A program made the translations under genes and the position numbers. A stretch of DNA of 64,000 nt from contig JAJUBI010000004.1 of NCBI GenBank assembly GCA_022419385.1, positions 2,895,286-2,959,285 of the forward strand, read 5' to 3'. The stretch is from Paraconiothyrium sp. Pb-2020. Its lineage: Eukaryota; Ascomycota; Dothideomycetes; Pleosporales; Didymosphaeriaceae. Positions 12,701 to 23,561 of the stretch are shown here, in pieces; positions within the stretch are counted from its first letter, which is position 1; the number at the start of each line of letters is the position of its first letter. The notes below the pieces were generated by a model. That model made no database searches and was not told the DNA's origin. It saw only the letters and a program-made list of their open reading frames with translations.

Positions 12701-13064
12701 AGGCGAGCGCGGATTATATTCTTGTCTTCTTTGCTGACAGCATTCTGCGCTGTTTTACGCCAGTACTTGTCGATACCGTTCTTGAGCTGGATGATGGCGA
12801 GGTACCGAACTTCGTACGGAAGGGACTTGTCTAGGAATACAGCCTACGGCTAGTAAATTGCTGTTCGAAGATTACCATGGAGCTCCTCACCTGAAGCAAC
12901 GGATAGTATCCTCGCGCTTTCTCCCACTCCTGCAGCTGCTTTGTGCCCGTTTGTATTTGATTCGGATCGGTCGAAGATGCGGAGCGCAAGACATGAAAGA
13001 GAATGCCCTCTGTCAGAGGATTCGCCTCTCCAGGCACCTCAATGGCGTTGAACTCAACATCCAT
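9707..13064 (-). CDS. KAP120: Importin-beta family karyopherin Kap120 (importin-11)
   Basis: Five exons in transcript order: 13064-12891, 12843-11568, 11518-11046, 10998-10025, 9959-9707 (introns 47, 49, 47 and 65 nt); 1049 residues, the usual length. The N-terminus has the importin-beta N-terminal pattern (GTKQLQEWEKARGYYPLLQ, then VRYLAIIQLKNGIDKYW), followed by HEAT-repeat helices such as NALMVAKIVRFEYPNDWPNV and LLPPLWEQSGDEHLMKQAIL. The last exon keeps the conserved SDPVHRINL and VDKDVLKGF. Kap120 carries cargo, including ribosome-assembly factors, through nuclear pores. Frame continuity decided two acceptors: the third exon starts at 11518 after ATAG, the last at 9959 after GAGAG. It is divergent from PEX2, about 600 bases apart. 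Confidence 0.92.
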
Positions 13065-13659
13065 GATCGAAGGCCCTCAAGAACCAGATCGTATCAGTTC
13101 GGGGTCGTGGCGGGGTCAGACGAGCTTTCGAGTGGGAGCAATTCAGCGGCAGTCTATGTGGGGTGGAGCGGGCCACGAGTGCGCTGGCAGGTGCTTTGTG
13201 AAGGTGGAAGGTGTCCCGCTCACCCAAGAAAAAGGAAAGGGGCATGGGGCAGCAACTGTACGAGATAGATTGTTTACTCGCGGGCAATAAGTATTCGAAA
13301 AAGTCCCCCGCAATGCTCCGTATCAACGCCTTCCGTCATGCATGCTCCGAACGCCTTAGGCGCGTCGGAATCGCGTTCCGCATGCTCGTGACGTTCACCG
13401 AATAGTTGCTAAGACGCACAACTGCAAGATTCTCTTCAGTCTGATTATCGGTCGTTCCAACTACTGTCGAATGCTTCGTATCCATTGTATTCTCGACTCC
13501 GTTCGATACGCAGCGCACAAGCTGTCGAACCACCATCTCAGACGCCGACACCTCGGCCCTGAACCTCGGCCCAGCCATCTGTAGATCACGCTATCACGTT
13601 GTCCACCTCCACGCATATCACCATCTTCCTCGCCCTCGAATGCCCTTCCCAATGCCCCA
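13065..13659. other. Divergent promoter region KAP120/PEX2
   Basis: These 595 bases separate the start codons of KAP120 (minus) and PEX2 (plus). There is a pyrimidine-rich stretch just before the PEX2 start. No other gene is visible. Confidence 0.4.
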
Positions 13660-15174
13660 ATGCCTTCCGCCGACTTCGCCGCCGCTCAAGAACGCATAGC
13701 TGCTCGCCGTGCCCAACGCGCCCGCAAACTTCCCTCCCACGCGCCCGCATCCACACGTCTCCCATTCAGCACCTCTATTATCTCAATATGGGACTCGATC
13801 AAAGGCCGAGAAGGCACACATCCCGCCTTCCGCGTCGGACAGGTAGATGCAGAACTGTTAGATGAAGAGCTGCTAGGCCTACTAAAGGGGCAAGTTGGCG
13901 AAGGGCTCAAGTACTTTGGCAACAGCATCACAGATGCCTGGGCGCCCGAGATCCTACTTGCACTACGATTGGTCCTCTTCAAGCTGAGCATATGGAACAA
14001 CAATGCAAGCTACGGCGCGCATTTACAAGGCCTCCGCTACACAGATGCGCGAAGCAGCGCGCCCGACAGACCCCCACCAGGCAAATGGCAGAAGATAGCC
14101 CACGGCGTAGTTACAGTAGGAGGACGCTATGCATGGACAAAGTGGGAAGAATACCTTCTCGCCGCGCAGGAAGATTATACTAGACCGCAGGGCGACACCC
14201 TGAGCTTCGCAAGCAGGATAACGGAGTACCTAGACTCAGCGCACGACATCGCATCCCTGACCTCCTTCCTTGTCTTCCTCGTAAACGGACGGTACAGAAC
14301 TCTCACAGACCGCTTGCTCCGGCTAAGATTAACGCCCACGAGTCACTCCACCAGTAGAGAGGTCTCGTTTGAGTACCTGAACAGGCAACTAGTGTGGCAC
14401 GCCTTCACTGAATTTCTGCTCTTCCTCCTCCCTCTCGTCGGCATCTCCCGCTGGCGCCGCATCCTCGCGCGCACATGGCGGAAAGCCAAAACCTCCATCC
14501 TCGCCCTGCTCGGCCGCTCGCCAGCCTCCGCTGACGAAGACGATGAGTCGAAACGCGCCGGCGAGTTAGGGTTCCTGCCTGAACGTACATGCGCCATATG
14601 CTACCGCGATCAAAACCCCACGACATCTACAGAGCAGGACATTATTTCGCAATCCACGGGCGGCGGCGGCGTCATAGGATCCGCGGCGACTGATATTACG
14701 AATCCGTATGAGTCAGTGCCGTGCGGGTGTGTGTATTGTTTCGCATGCCTAGCGCAGCGCATTGCGAACGAGGAGGGCGAAGGGTGGACATGTCTTCGCT
14801 GCGGTGACAATGTAAGAGAGTGCAAGCCATGGGATGGAGATGTGCTAGAAGATCCTCGTCGGTCGCAGTCGCAATCTAGTGGAGGGAATGGAAAGAGTGT
14901 TGGGTTTGCAACTGTGGGAGGTGTGGAGGGTACTAGGGACGAGAAGGCGGGACTGAGGGAGGTGGATCCCATGCCAGAGGAAGATCAGGAGGTTGATGAA
15001 GAGCCATTTAATGAAGAGAGTAGATCACGGAGCTTGGATTGGGGACAGGCTCTTGATGAGAGCGCTGAGTGGGCGCGGGCAAGTGATGATCGGAGTACAG
15101 ACCAAGATAATCAGAGCGAAGAGTATGACGAAGATGAACAAGAAGAGGGCGAGGAATTAGACTTTGACCAATGA
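13660..15174 (+). CDS. PEX2: Peroxin-2, RING-type E3 ubiquitin ligase of peroxisome
   Basis: Uninterrupted ORF of 504 residues. The N-terminus (DFAAAQERIAARRAQRARKL) and the central Pex2/Pex12 membrane domain (DEELLGLLKGQVGEGLKYF, WAPEILLALRLVLFKLSIW, then hydrophobic stretches about 205-265) match Pex2. The C-terminal RING has Cys311/314, 355/357, 360/363 and 378/381. Cys357 sits where many RING fingers have His, so this looks like an all-cysteine finger. An acidic low-complexity tail ends the protein. With Pex10 and Pex12 it forms the ligase that monoubiquitinates Pex5 for receptor recycling. It converges on the BuGZ gene, 379 bases from stop to stop. Confidence 0.9.
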   Translation: MPSADFAAAQERIAARRAQRARKLPSHAPASTRLPFSTSIISIWDSIKGREGTHPAFRVGQVDAELLDEELLGLLKGQVGEGLKYFGNSITDAWAPEILLALRLVLFKLSIWNNNASYGAHLQGLRYTDARSSAPDRPPPGKWQKIAHGVVTVGGRYAWTKWEEYLLAAQEDYTRPQGDTLSFASRITEYLDSAHDIASLTSFLVFLVNGRYRTLTDRLLRLRLTPTSHSTSREVSFEYLNRQLVWHAFTEFLLFLLPLVGISRWRRILARTWRKAKTSILALLGRSPASADEDDESKRAGELGFLPERTCAICYRDQNPTTSTEQDIISQSTGGGGVIGSAATDITNPYESVPCGCVYCFACLAQRIANEEGEGWTCLRCGDNVRECKPWDGDVLEDPRRSQSQSSGGNGKSVGFATVGGVEGTRDEKAGLREVDPMPEEDQEVDEEPFNEESRSRSLDWGQALDESAEWARASDDRSTDQDNQSEEYDEDEQEEGEELDFDQ

Positions 15175-15553
15175 ATGGAAAGATTGGCCGAAAGCATACA
15201 ATGTAGACCTGTAAGTGCCATGTGAAACAATGTCGATCAGTGACTTGGTAGTTTGAGTATGCGATCGTAAGGCGGCCTACTTGCACGCCAATGTTTATGA
15301 CGGAGTTACCCATATGGCTATATATGATGCATGGGACCAGATCTGAAAATGTCTCTCCGTGCATCCAATATGGGCATGCTCATGTCCTACTTGAACCCTT
15401 CCGCAGTCCTTCCAAACTATGAAGCCATCCCTGATAGATCCGCATGGATCGAGAAACGCAGCAAAGACTTACTAGGGCTCCTTCTTTGCGCCACCTCGCG
15501 CAAGTATGTGCCGCTTTGAACCGAGCAATGCCATTGAACTACTCGCAATGCTT
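15175..15553. other. Convergent 3' intergenic region
   Basis: This 379-base stretch between the PEX2 and BuGZ stops should contain both 3' UTRs. No coding signal was recognised. Confidence 0.4.
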
Positions 15554-16548
15554 TCACACACGCGCGAACTCCGCGTACCTCGGCAGGAGCGCCATCTTCT
15601 CCTCCGGACTGACGATCTCATCAAAGAAAACTAGTTTGATATTCTTATCCTTCTTGCTCTTCTTTTCCGCCGGGGTCTCGGCCGTCGGAGGCTTCTGCGC
15701 ATCCGCAATAAGATCGTCAAGGGATGCATTGAAGTCTGCACCGGCCGGTGCACCATTCGGAGGGAAGGCGCCTGGAGGCGGCGCGCCAAAGCCGGGCCGT
15801 TGTGGAAGTCCTGAGCCGCCGGGAATGCTGCCTGGTTGCGCAGGAGGAACTGCGCCAGGTGGGAATTGGCCGGGTTGGAACGCACCAGGCGGTGGTACAA
15901 AGGGTTGAGCGGCTGGGGGAGTCTTTCGCCAAATGTTAGTCATGTTTACGAATAGGGCAGTGCAAGAAGACTCACTGGCTCGAGCGTAACCTCCGCAACA
16001 GGCGCCGGCAGCACGCCGTTCGCCCTGTCTATCCTATACTTTTCTGCACGTTCTTGAATCTCCTCGAGGGTCTCATTCTTCTTCGCGCGCTTATTCGCCG
16101 TGCCATTTATGCCAGAGCCCCGCGTTGGATTACCCGTAGCCTGCTGTCGCGCGCGCTCGTCCGCGAAATGCTGCTGCGTGACCTGCTGGTTGTGCTGGTC
16201 GATGATCTCAGGCGGGACACCTTCCATGCCAAAGATTTCGATATCGAGGCCGCCGCGGCCGGCAATCGCATTCTCGACCTGGTTCAGCTGCTCCTTGTGG
16301 ACTTGCGTCATGTGCACATTAAGACCTATCTCGTGTCAGTCTGTACTCTGGCGGTAGAAAGCGTAGTGCAATGCTTGCTGACCTCCAGCTGTGTTCAGAC
16401 GGCGACCGCATTTTTCGCATTTGAAATGTTTCGCTTTCTGATGCGATATGAGAATCTTCAGATCGTCGAAGTCGCGCTCGCAATAGAAGCACCATGGTCG
16501 CTCCAGCTTTTGGTTGAGGTCTGGGTACCTCTTCCTCTTTTTCGTCAT
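15554..16548 (-). CDS. BuGZ/ZNF207-like C2H2 zinc-finger protein
   Basis: Three exons: 16548-16383, 16325-15976, 15922-15554 (introns 57 and 53 nt); 294 residues. It starts MTKKRKRYPDLN; the ATG at 16548 was preferred to upstream in-frame codons because the family starts at this motif. Two adjacent C2H2 fingers follow: CFYCERDFDDLKILISHQ and CEKCGRRLNT continuing into NVHMTQVHKEQ across the first intron. Then come VENAIAGRGGLDIEIFGMEG, a Pro/Gly-rich low-complexity segment and a conserved-looking end KNIKLVFFDEIVSPEEKMAL. Animal BuGZ binds microtubules and Bub3 and influences splicing; the role in moulds is inferred. It is divergent from the S28 peptidase gene. Confidence 0.85.
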
Positions 16549-18292
16549 CTTGGCTGACCTGCGCTCGTAATATAGCGTAAGACAGGTTAATTTAGTATCT
16601 GCGCGTGTTGTAAGGTCGACGTCGGCTTCGAGCTTGTCGACGAACGTTGGAGGCGGAAGGAGCTCGGGCCTAGCGCCTTGGCACGCCGCTCGTGAACTTT
16701 TCTCCATAGCTCTCGTCTCACGCGTTCACCTCTCACTCACCGTCAAGTCTTTTTCTTTCAGAACCATGCACACATGCATTCTGCGACACTGGGCTGCATT
16801 GTGCGCATTTGGCATCCTCCTCCGCGCTACCCACATCATTTCCCAGAGGTAGAGGAGAGGTGCTACTTTATAGAGACGCATCGTACTATAAGATCGAAAG
16901 GTTCTCTCTGATTTGCAATGGCATTATTTGTCCTGAAACGGTACAAAATGTTCCCGAGGCCTATCGTTCATCACGCTTTAGTAACGTCGTATTACACGCA
17001 ACAAGCACACCAGCCACTTGGTCTCACGACACCTCCCACAAGTCCCTTCGGGGAGCATCCTGTAGCAGCGCGTCTTGCGTTTGATGCAGGTTTGCGGCTG
17101 CACAAGCTCCGTGCCCTCCGAGTTATCAGAGGTCGTTGCAAGAGTAACCCTACCAGAGGTCCTTCATAGTTCACACTTCCTCGCTCTTCACGAGACTCTC
17201 CACGAAGAGTGTGACTCCTTGCGCACCTACATTCTCATATTCTAATCACTGCGTGCGATCAAGAGATAGAGTTTTGAATCAGTCTAGTACCCAGATTGCT
17301 TCTCTCGAGGCAATAAGAAGTGCGCACACTTTTTGCACAGTGTTCCGAGACTTGCTGAGCGTAGATACTTTCTTCTTGCGTGAGGCTCTCCCACCACTCT
17401 TGCAAACTCACAAAACGCCCCGGGATACGCTGTCCGGTACTTAGGAGTAGGTACAATCATAGCAACACTATGTAATCCGCTGCGGCCCTTGTTAGTCAAG
17501 GACCATTCTACTTCGTACGCTATGGCATGGCATAGGTCTCCTGTCTCTCTATGGATTGCAGATTCAAGGGTCATGTTCCCTTCCCATTTTCCTTTCGAGG
17601 ATTCTATCTCGTATCTAAAGTACCCTGCTCGGAGTCACTGGCGATAGTGTCTCCTTGCAGGACTCGCCTGGCCAGACACCAGCGCAAGGATTGTGATGTT
17701 TCTTGAACAGGCCGATGACATGGCTTCATTGGCGTGTTCTAGGCGTCTGTCCGCACGAACGTCTTCGGTTGACAGACCTTATGGACGAGTGTCTTCTGAG
17801 GCTGACTTTATTACTTCACGGTGTTGGGCGTAGAGTAGAGGTGTAATGGCAGGATCCGCCAAGATGGTCGCAACGCTAATAGGCCGGTGGAGCATTTATC
17901 ATCTGCAGGCTGACCAGAATTCGCCTGGGACCTGCGTCACCGTTACTCAGGACGAGAACTGCCTGCTACCGATGCAGTACGGCCGGCACGACGCAGCGGT
18001 GACGCCCCGGCAACACGCAGACTTCCTCTACGATGCTATCTATCATTGTTGCTTGGCTTAGATGACGCCGCGCCCACCGGCTCGACGATCACCCCTGCTC
18101 CTGCTGTTTCGAGAATAGGCTCCCGTGCTCAGGCGTACCTGATTACCCACCTGCCACAATTAGCCATCCTTCACGAAACTACCCTTGTGCTTGCATCACT
18201 GATCCCGTCATGGAGTTGCGTTGCTCGTATAAATCGTAGCGTGCTCCTATGTCACCAGGCTTCGTGCGCCGTGTCTGTCCTTCACAGCAACT
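16549..18292. other. Long divergent intergenic region
   Basis: These 1744 bases separate the BuGZ start and the S28 peptidase start. Only short ORFs (under 100 codons) without family motifs are present. The TATA-like element before the peptidase is annotated separately. Confidence 0.4.
18228..18234 (+). promoter_or_regulatory. Probable TATA box of S28 peptidase gene
   Basis: TATAAAT lies 59 bases before the ATG at 18293, a plausible spacing for a fungal TATA box with a short leader. This is inference from motif and position. Confidence 0.4.
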
Positions 18293-20143
18293 ATGCGCTA
18301 CTCTTTGTTCGTGGGTGCCCTGTTGGGTCTGGAAGCTGCTGCATTGCAGCTCGGACTTCCCACCGCGGGCGAGCTTCAACAGAAGGTATTCCTGGGAATC
18401 GTTTTGATCTCAACGATCCATTGCTGACAGCTTCTCCAGGTCAAGGCAAGCAAATCGCGTCATTCTTCCGTGGCCAAGCGCGACGTGGATCCTTCCGCTC
18501 TGTATCCGCCGCACAATCTGAGTGTACCGATTGATTTCTTCCACAACGACACACGGTACGAGCCGCACACGAATGGTGAGTAGCACAGAGTCCGACTTGT
18601 GCCCCATTATGGCATATTGGGACATCTTTCACGTGATCCGAGACTCTCGGGCTTTATTCGTCCGCTAACAGGACTTGTAGATACCTTCAACCTGCGATAC
18701 TGGTTCGATGCTAGCTACTACAAGCCCGGTGGTCCTGTTTTCGTTCTACTCGGTGGTGAAACCTACGGAGACGACCGCCTACCCTTCCTCCAGAAGGGTA
18801 TCGTTCATCAGGTCATCGAAGCCACCAATGGTCTCGGTGTAATTCTGGAACACCGCTACTATGGAGAAAGCTTCCCTTACCCGAACGTGTCGCTCGAAAA
18901 CCTTCGTTTCTTATCCACGGAACAAGCCTTGGCCGAAGTTGACTATTTTGCCCGCAATGTCAAATTTGAGGGCATCGACGCGGACTTGACTGCACCGAAC
19001 ACTCCTTGGATCGCCTATGGTGGCTCATATGCCGGCGCTCAAACCGCTTTCCTGCGCGTCGTGTACCCTGAAACATTCTGGGGAACTATTGCCTCATCCG
19101 GTGTCACTAAGGCCATCTATGACTACTGGGAGTACTTTGAGCCGATCAGACTATATGCTCCTCCCGATTGCATCCACGCAACCCAGACGTTCATCAGCGT
19201 GTTGGATGATATTCTCCTGAAAAATGACACAGCCGCGACCAAGCAGCTCAAGGATGCATTTGGTTTCGGCGGTGTCACAAATAACCAGGACTTCGCCAAT
19301 ATTTTCACAGATATCTATGGCTGGCAGAGTACCAACTGGGACCCTGAGGTCAATAGTCCGAGTTTCTACAACTACTGTACTAACATCACTGGATCACTCA
19401 ACTTCCCTGACCTTGAGGCGAATCGATCCACCGCAGCAAGCATAGTCGCTGCTTCTGGCCACGGAAACGACACGGCGACTGTGGATACAGTGTTGAACGC
19501 GATTGGTTGGTATGGCAGGAAGCTCGCCGGCCAAAAATCGTCTGGTTTGACCCAAGACGAATACTTCACCACCCTCAACGACACTCAGTGGCAGGCAACG
19601 GACCTCGACGCTGCGAATGCTTACCGGAGCTGGTCGTACCAGGTTTGCACAGAGTGGGGATTTATCCAAACTGGAAACACCCCTCCAGAAATCCAACCCC
19701 TGATCTCAAGAACTTTGGATCTCGAATACCTGACCTACTTCTGTCGCTCAGGTTATAACCGCACCGAACCTCCGGATGTTGAGAAGGTAAACAAGTACGG
19801 TGGCTACAACATCAGCTACCCGCGCTTGGCTCACATCGGAGGTAACGCTGATCCGTGGAGGCCTGCAACTCCTCTGTGGTTCCCAGATGCCAGAAAGGAT
19901 ACCATCGAGGAGCCGTGGCTGCTCATTTCCCACGGAGTGCACCACTGGGAGGAGAACGGTATCTTCCCCAACGAGACCACTCCGACTCTACCGCCTTACC
20001 CGGTCATATATGCTCAGCAGTATCTAAAGAATGTAAGTGACCTCTTGTACTTCATCCGTGTGACACCCAACACTAACGCAAGATAGTTCGTCATTCAGTG
20101 GCTCAAAGACTGGGAGAAGCCCGGTTACCAATCCGAGCTGTAA
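18293..20143 (+). CDS. Secreted serine peptidase, family S28 (prolyl-specific)
   Basis: Four exons: 18293-18385, 18440-18575, 18681-20032, 20087-20143 (introns 54, 105 and 54 nt); 545 residues. A signal peptide (MRYSLFVGALLGLEAAAL) is followed by a likely Kex2 site (AKR before DVDPS). The S28 core is clear: QRYWFDASYY-like RYWFDASYYKPGGPVFVLLG, EHRYYGESFP, the nucleophile GGSYAG (Ser192), Asp467 in NADPWRPAT and His497/498 in SHGVHHWE. Many NxT/S sites suggest glycosylation. The family removes peptides after proline, usually at acidic pH, in extracellular protein digestion. It ends 121 bases from the Nis1 stop, tail to tail. The start gives the signal peptide, while the in-frame ATG-less region inside intron 2 was rejected. 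Confidence 0.9.
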
Positions 20144-20264
20144 AGCACGCTCCGAGGACTTTTGCATACTACCATAGCGTAGCACCATCTTTTGAATAAA
20201 AAATCATAAATTCATCATTAATATGCCGCAACTCTGATGCCACTCTCTTCCGGTTCATATCTAT

Positions 20265-20720
20265 CTAAGCAGTGCCGCTCGTGAACCCATTGCTCCTCAC
20301 CAACTCTTCACTCGTTTCGTCCCCAACAGTAACAGTGACATTGAAGTTTGTCACACTCGGCGTCCCGCTCGCACCATACAAGCTAAACAGACTCCCCGCC
20401 AGGACAACCTCCTTGCCCTTCCAGTTCTCCAATGCCTTTGGCGCAGTCGTCTCGATCGTTACGTTGTCGAGCTGGTTCGACTTATCGGGGCCCAGGTAGG
20501 CGGAGTCGTTCGGGTTTCCGAGGGTCAAAGGGTAGCCTGGCGCAAGAGAGTATCCCCAGGCGATGGAGACGTCGGCGACTGTTTGGATGTAGTTCTCGGT
20601 GAGGAGGGTGAGGGTGAAGGGTTGGGAGGGGGCGAGAGTAGCGGGGGCGGCGAGGCCGGTGAGGCGGGCTGATGCCAACGAGGCGGTTGCCAGGACAGAG
20701 CCGAATGAGGAGGCACGCAT
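20265..20720 (-). CDS. NIS1: Secreted effector of the Nis1 family
   Basis: Single exon, 151 residues. A signal peptide of about 18 residues is followed by the family pattern ARLTGLAAPATLAPSQPFT, TENYIQTVADVSIAWG, YLGPDKSNQL and a final FNVTVTVG. There are no cysteines at all, as is common in this family, and the length is normal. Nis1 was first described as a necrosis-inducing secreted protein of Colletotrichum. Related proteins are widespread in ascomycetes and basidiomycetes and act on plant immune-receptor-associated kinases. Family membership is recognised from the sequence; activity here is inference. A TATA-like element lies about 110 bases upstream. Convergent with the S28 peptidase. 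Confidence 0.85.
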   Translation of the reverse strand: MRASSFGSVLATASLASARLTGLAAPATLAPSQPFTLTLLTENYIQTVADVSIAWGYSLAPGYPLTLGNPNDSAYLGPDKSNQLDNVTIETTAPKALENWKGKEVVLAGSLFSLYGASGTPSVTNFNVTVTVGDETSEELVRSNGFTSGTA

Positions 20721-21851
20721 TTTGATGTTATCTGGTGAGATTTGAGAGTTTCGAAGACTGGTACTGAAACTGGTATGGTTTGATCTCCTTTGGCCGCAAT
20801 GTGATTAACGAGCCAGACGATGATACGCTTTTATAAAACCAATGTTGTGTATGTATGGGTTACATTCAGGAGCTATGAGCTCAAAGGGGATGAAGATGCC
20901 ATTAGCACACAGACCCGCTGCGGCACCGGGTTGCAATATTGAAAGATGCTGATCAATGCAGGGTTAGTGTGGAGAAGCCGTGGAAAATGTTCCGATGGTG
21001 CCGCCGGGGTCACCCAAGGCTACATCACTGGTAGTGTCAACGGTCTCAATAATAGCGAGAGAACAGGATTAGCATGAGTGGAATAACAATTAAGCAAAAC
21101 AATAGACGTGTGTGTGTCTGACCTTTTCCTTTTCAGTGGTTACATATCTGAAGTGCGCTTTCTGATGTTCCCATCGATTGTCGGATAAGTGGTCGCCGTA
21201 CTAGGTACCCACTCACCCACTCAACCAGCTCGTTCAATCGCAAGCATGACGGTCGCCTAGCTGACAGACACGCCACACATGGCAGTGCTTGTCTGAATTG
21301 GCATGCCTGAACAGCTAATGCTGTCTCCCAGAGGGTATTGAGCAACGAGAGGTAAAACAATCGGCAGCAATAGACCGGAGTGACGCTATTTTTGGCTTAG
21401 CGAGACGATCACACGTGTACGACATTACCGACGAGAATAGCGTAGGACAACACCATGCTCTGTATGGCTTGCGAATGTGAGACAGATAGATATGATCCAT
21501 CAGGCAGTCTTGCTTCGCATCCTGGTGAGAACCTGGCATTCCATTTAGATGTGAAGCCATGCGCAGCTGCGTGTGCAGCACGCGATGCTGAGGAAGCGAA
21601 AGAGAGCAGCTAGGAGAGAGCTATGAGATCTACATGGTATACCTGCCCCCCTACATTGCAAAGTCGTGTATTGTCTTAAAATTGCTTCATTCATAACAGA
21701 CCCGAACTCCTACTTGACTCGTAGTGGACCCTCGTTTATCCTTACATATTATCATCTGTAAATCGGATGTGCACTGGTGGCTTAGACATGTTCATATAGA
21801 ACATATTGGGGCAATGGACGTCCTGAAAATCGCCAACGTACCTCCGGTGCT
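20721..21851. other. Intergenic region, Nis1 promoter and 6PGDH 3' side
   Basis: Over 1.1 kb with only short motif-free ORFs. It carries the Nis1 upstream region and the downstream region of the 6PGDH-like gene. Nothing else was recognised. Confidence 0.4.
20829..20838 (-). promoter_or_regulatory. Probable TATA box of Nis1 gene
   Basis: The palindromic TTTTATAAAA lies about 110 bases before the Nis1 ATG at 20720 on the minus strand. No other start is near enough to own it. Position-based inference. Confidence 0.4.
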
Positions 21852-23561
21852 TTATGGCTTCGTTCCGGTGTGTCCGTACGCTTCCTTTTGACTAACTGCA
21901 GGCTTCCACTCAAAGTGGTGCTTCCCCTCCATCGGCTTCTTGACCTGCTTGTCCTGATCACCCTTTTTGTCGAACATGTGCGAGCCAAAGTAATCCAGCT
22001 CCGCTTCGTAAAACGACGTTGGCAGATCTGTCCCAGTAATAACCTTAAAATACTCAAGCGTAGCACTAAGTGCTGGAGCAACCTGATCCGTCTCCACGAC
22101 CTTAGCAACAACGCGGCGGAGCGAGTCGTAGCAGTTGCGGATATCCTTCGCGACACGGTCGGTAGTGAGCAGATTGATAGTAGAGTAGTCTGCATTCGGT
22201 ACTTTCAGAACGGGCGCCAGGATCTCTTCGGATATGTAGTCGGCTTGGATGATGCAACCTGCGCGCCAGATTTGCCATACTTCGGCGTAGTTAATGCCCC
22301 ATTCGTGCGCCTTGTCAGCTGCCGCTACAGTGTTGAGGCCTTGGACGAAGGAGGCTACACATGCGGCATATGTTGCTTTTCTTAGGTCTTCGATGACAGC
22401 GTCTCTGTCTTTGATATCTAGCTTTTGTGGTGGAAAGCCTCCAGAGAAATTTCGGTTCGCTTGTTCGCGGCTTCCGCGGTATGCAGATGCAAGGCGGAAG
22501 CCGTGAGCAACGTTGAGGGTGAAGGCTGGGATGTGTTGCTCGATTGTTTCCGTGTTGGACCAGATGCCGGTGCCTTCCTCGCCGGTGATGTCTTGGACCA
22601 CCTTGTCCAGAACTTCGGAGATGACGAGAGGGTGGTTGTCTGGGTTTTGGTCCTTTTTGGAACCTGGTTCGCGCTTGTGTGACAGGTCGGCACCGATTGA
22701 AACCAGAAATGTTCCCTTCTAGAGATAAAGTTAAAATTGTGGATTAGTGCTCAAACATGCGATGTCACTTACCAATTCTCCCGAATCGTTCCATTTCGCG
22801 AAAACATCACCAATCTCTTCGTAGCCTAGGCCCATCTTGCGCATGATGCCCCAAGCTTCTGATATAGCACTCATCATACCATGTTCGATACCGTTGTGGA
22901 TCATCTTCACGTAGTGACCACAGCCACCAGACCCAACTATACCAACACACGGCTTTCCGTTCTTGTCTTTCGCGGCGACTCTTTGCAACAGAGGTAGCAC
23001 TTCCTTGAGTGCGGATTGATCACCACCAGGGCACATAGAAGGCCCCGCCCGCGCGGCTTGGTAGCCTCCACTGACGCCACACCCGATATAACGGATGCCC
23101 GGCTCTTTGCACTTTTCCTGGCGACGTTCGGTATTCTCGAAATGCTCATTTCCGCAGTCTAAGATAATGTCGTTCTCGGACAGATTGGGCATCAGACCTT
23201 CAAGTACCTTATCTCCAATGTTTCCATGAGGCAAAGAGAAGACCAACAGCCGTGGCTGCGAAAGTGAGCTGCACAGAGATTTGTAGTCTGACACATTATT
23301 AGCATGTGTCACAAGCTGAGAAGAAGAATTCCACCTTTGTGTTTGTTCACCTTATCGTGGTATCCCGCTTTCTCAGCCTTTTCTATCACCGAATCCATCA
23401 TCTCTTCGGCAGGATCCGATAAAGAAACGTTGACTCCATTCTCGGCAAACAAAAGCGCCATGCCGCCTCCCATACTCCCACACCCAATCATCGCAATCTG
23501 CCTAAAGTCAGGTCGGATTCTCGAATCGCATCAGAAAACCTACAGATCTAAATTCCGGCAT
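21852..23561 (-). CDS. 6-phosphogluconate dehydrogenase-like protein
   Basis: Four exons: 23561-23544, 23497-23335, 23287-22773, 22718-21852 (introns 46, 47 and 54 nt); 520 residues. Exon 1 codes only six residues (MPEFRS) and joins to IAMIGCGSMGGGMALL, the Rossmann NADP loop. The catalytic region keeps GCGHYVKMIHNGIEHGMM with the active-site Lys and Asn. The C-terminal all-alpha domain shows GTGIWS, NRNFSGGFPP and YAEVWQIWRAGCIIQADYI. The expected reaction is oxidative decarboxylation of 6-phosphogluconate to ribulose 5-phosphate with NADP in the pentose phosphate pathway. The loop is GCGSMG rather than the usual GLAVMG of the main enzyme, so this is probably the divergent paralogue that many moulds carry. 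Divergent from RBM8A. Confidence 0.85.
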
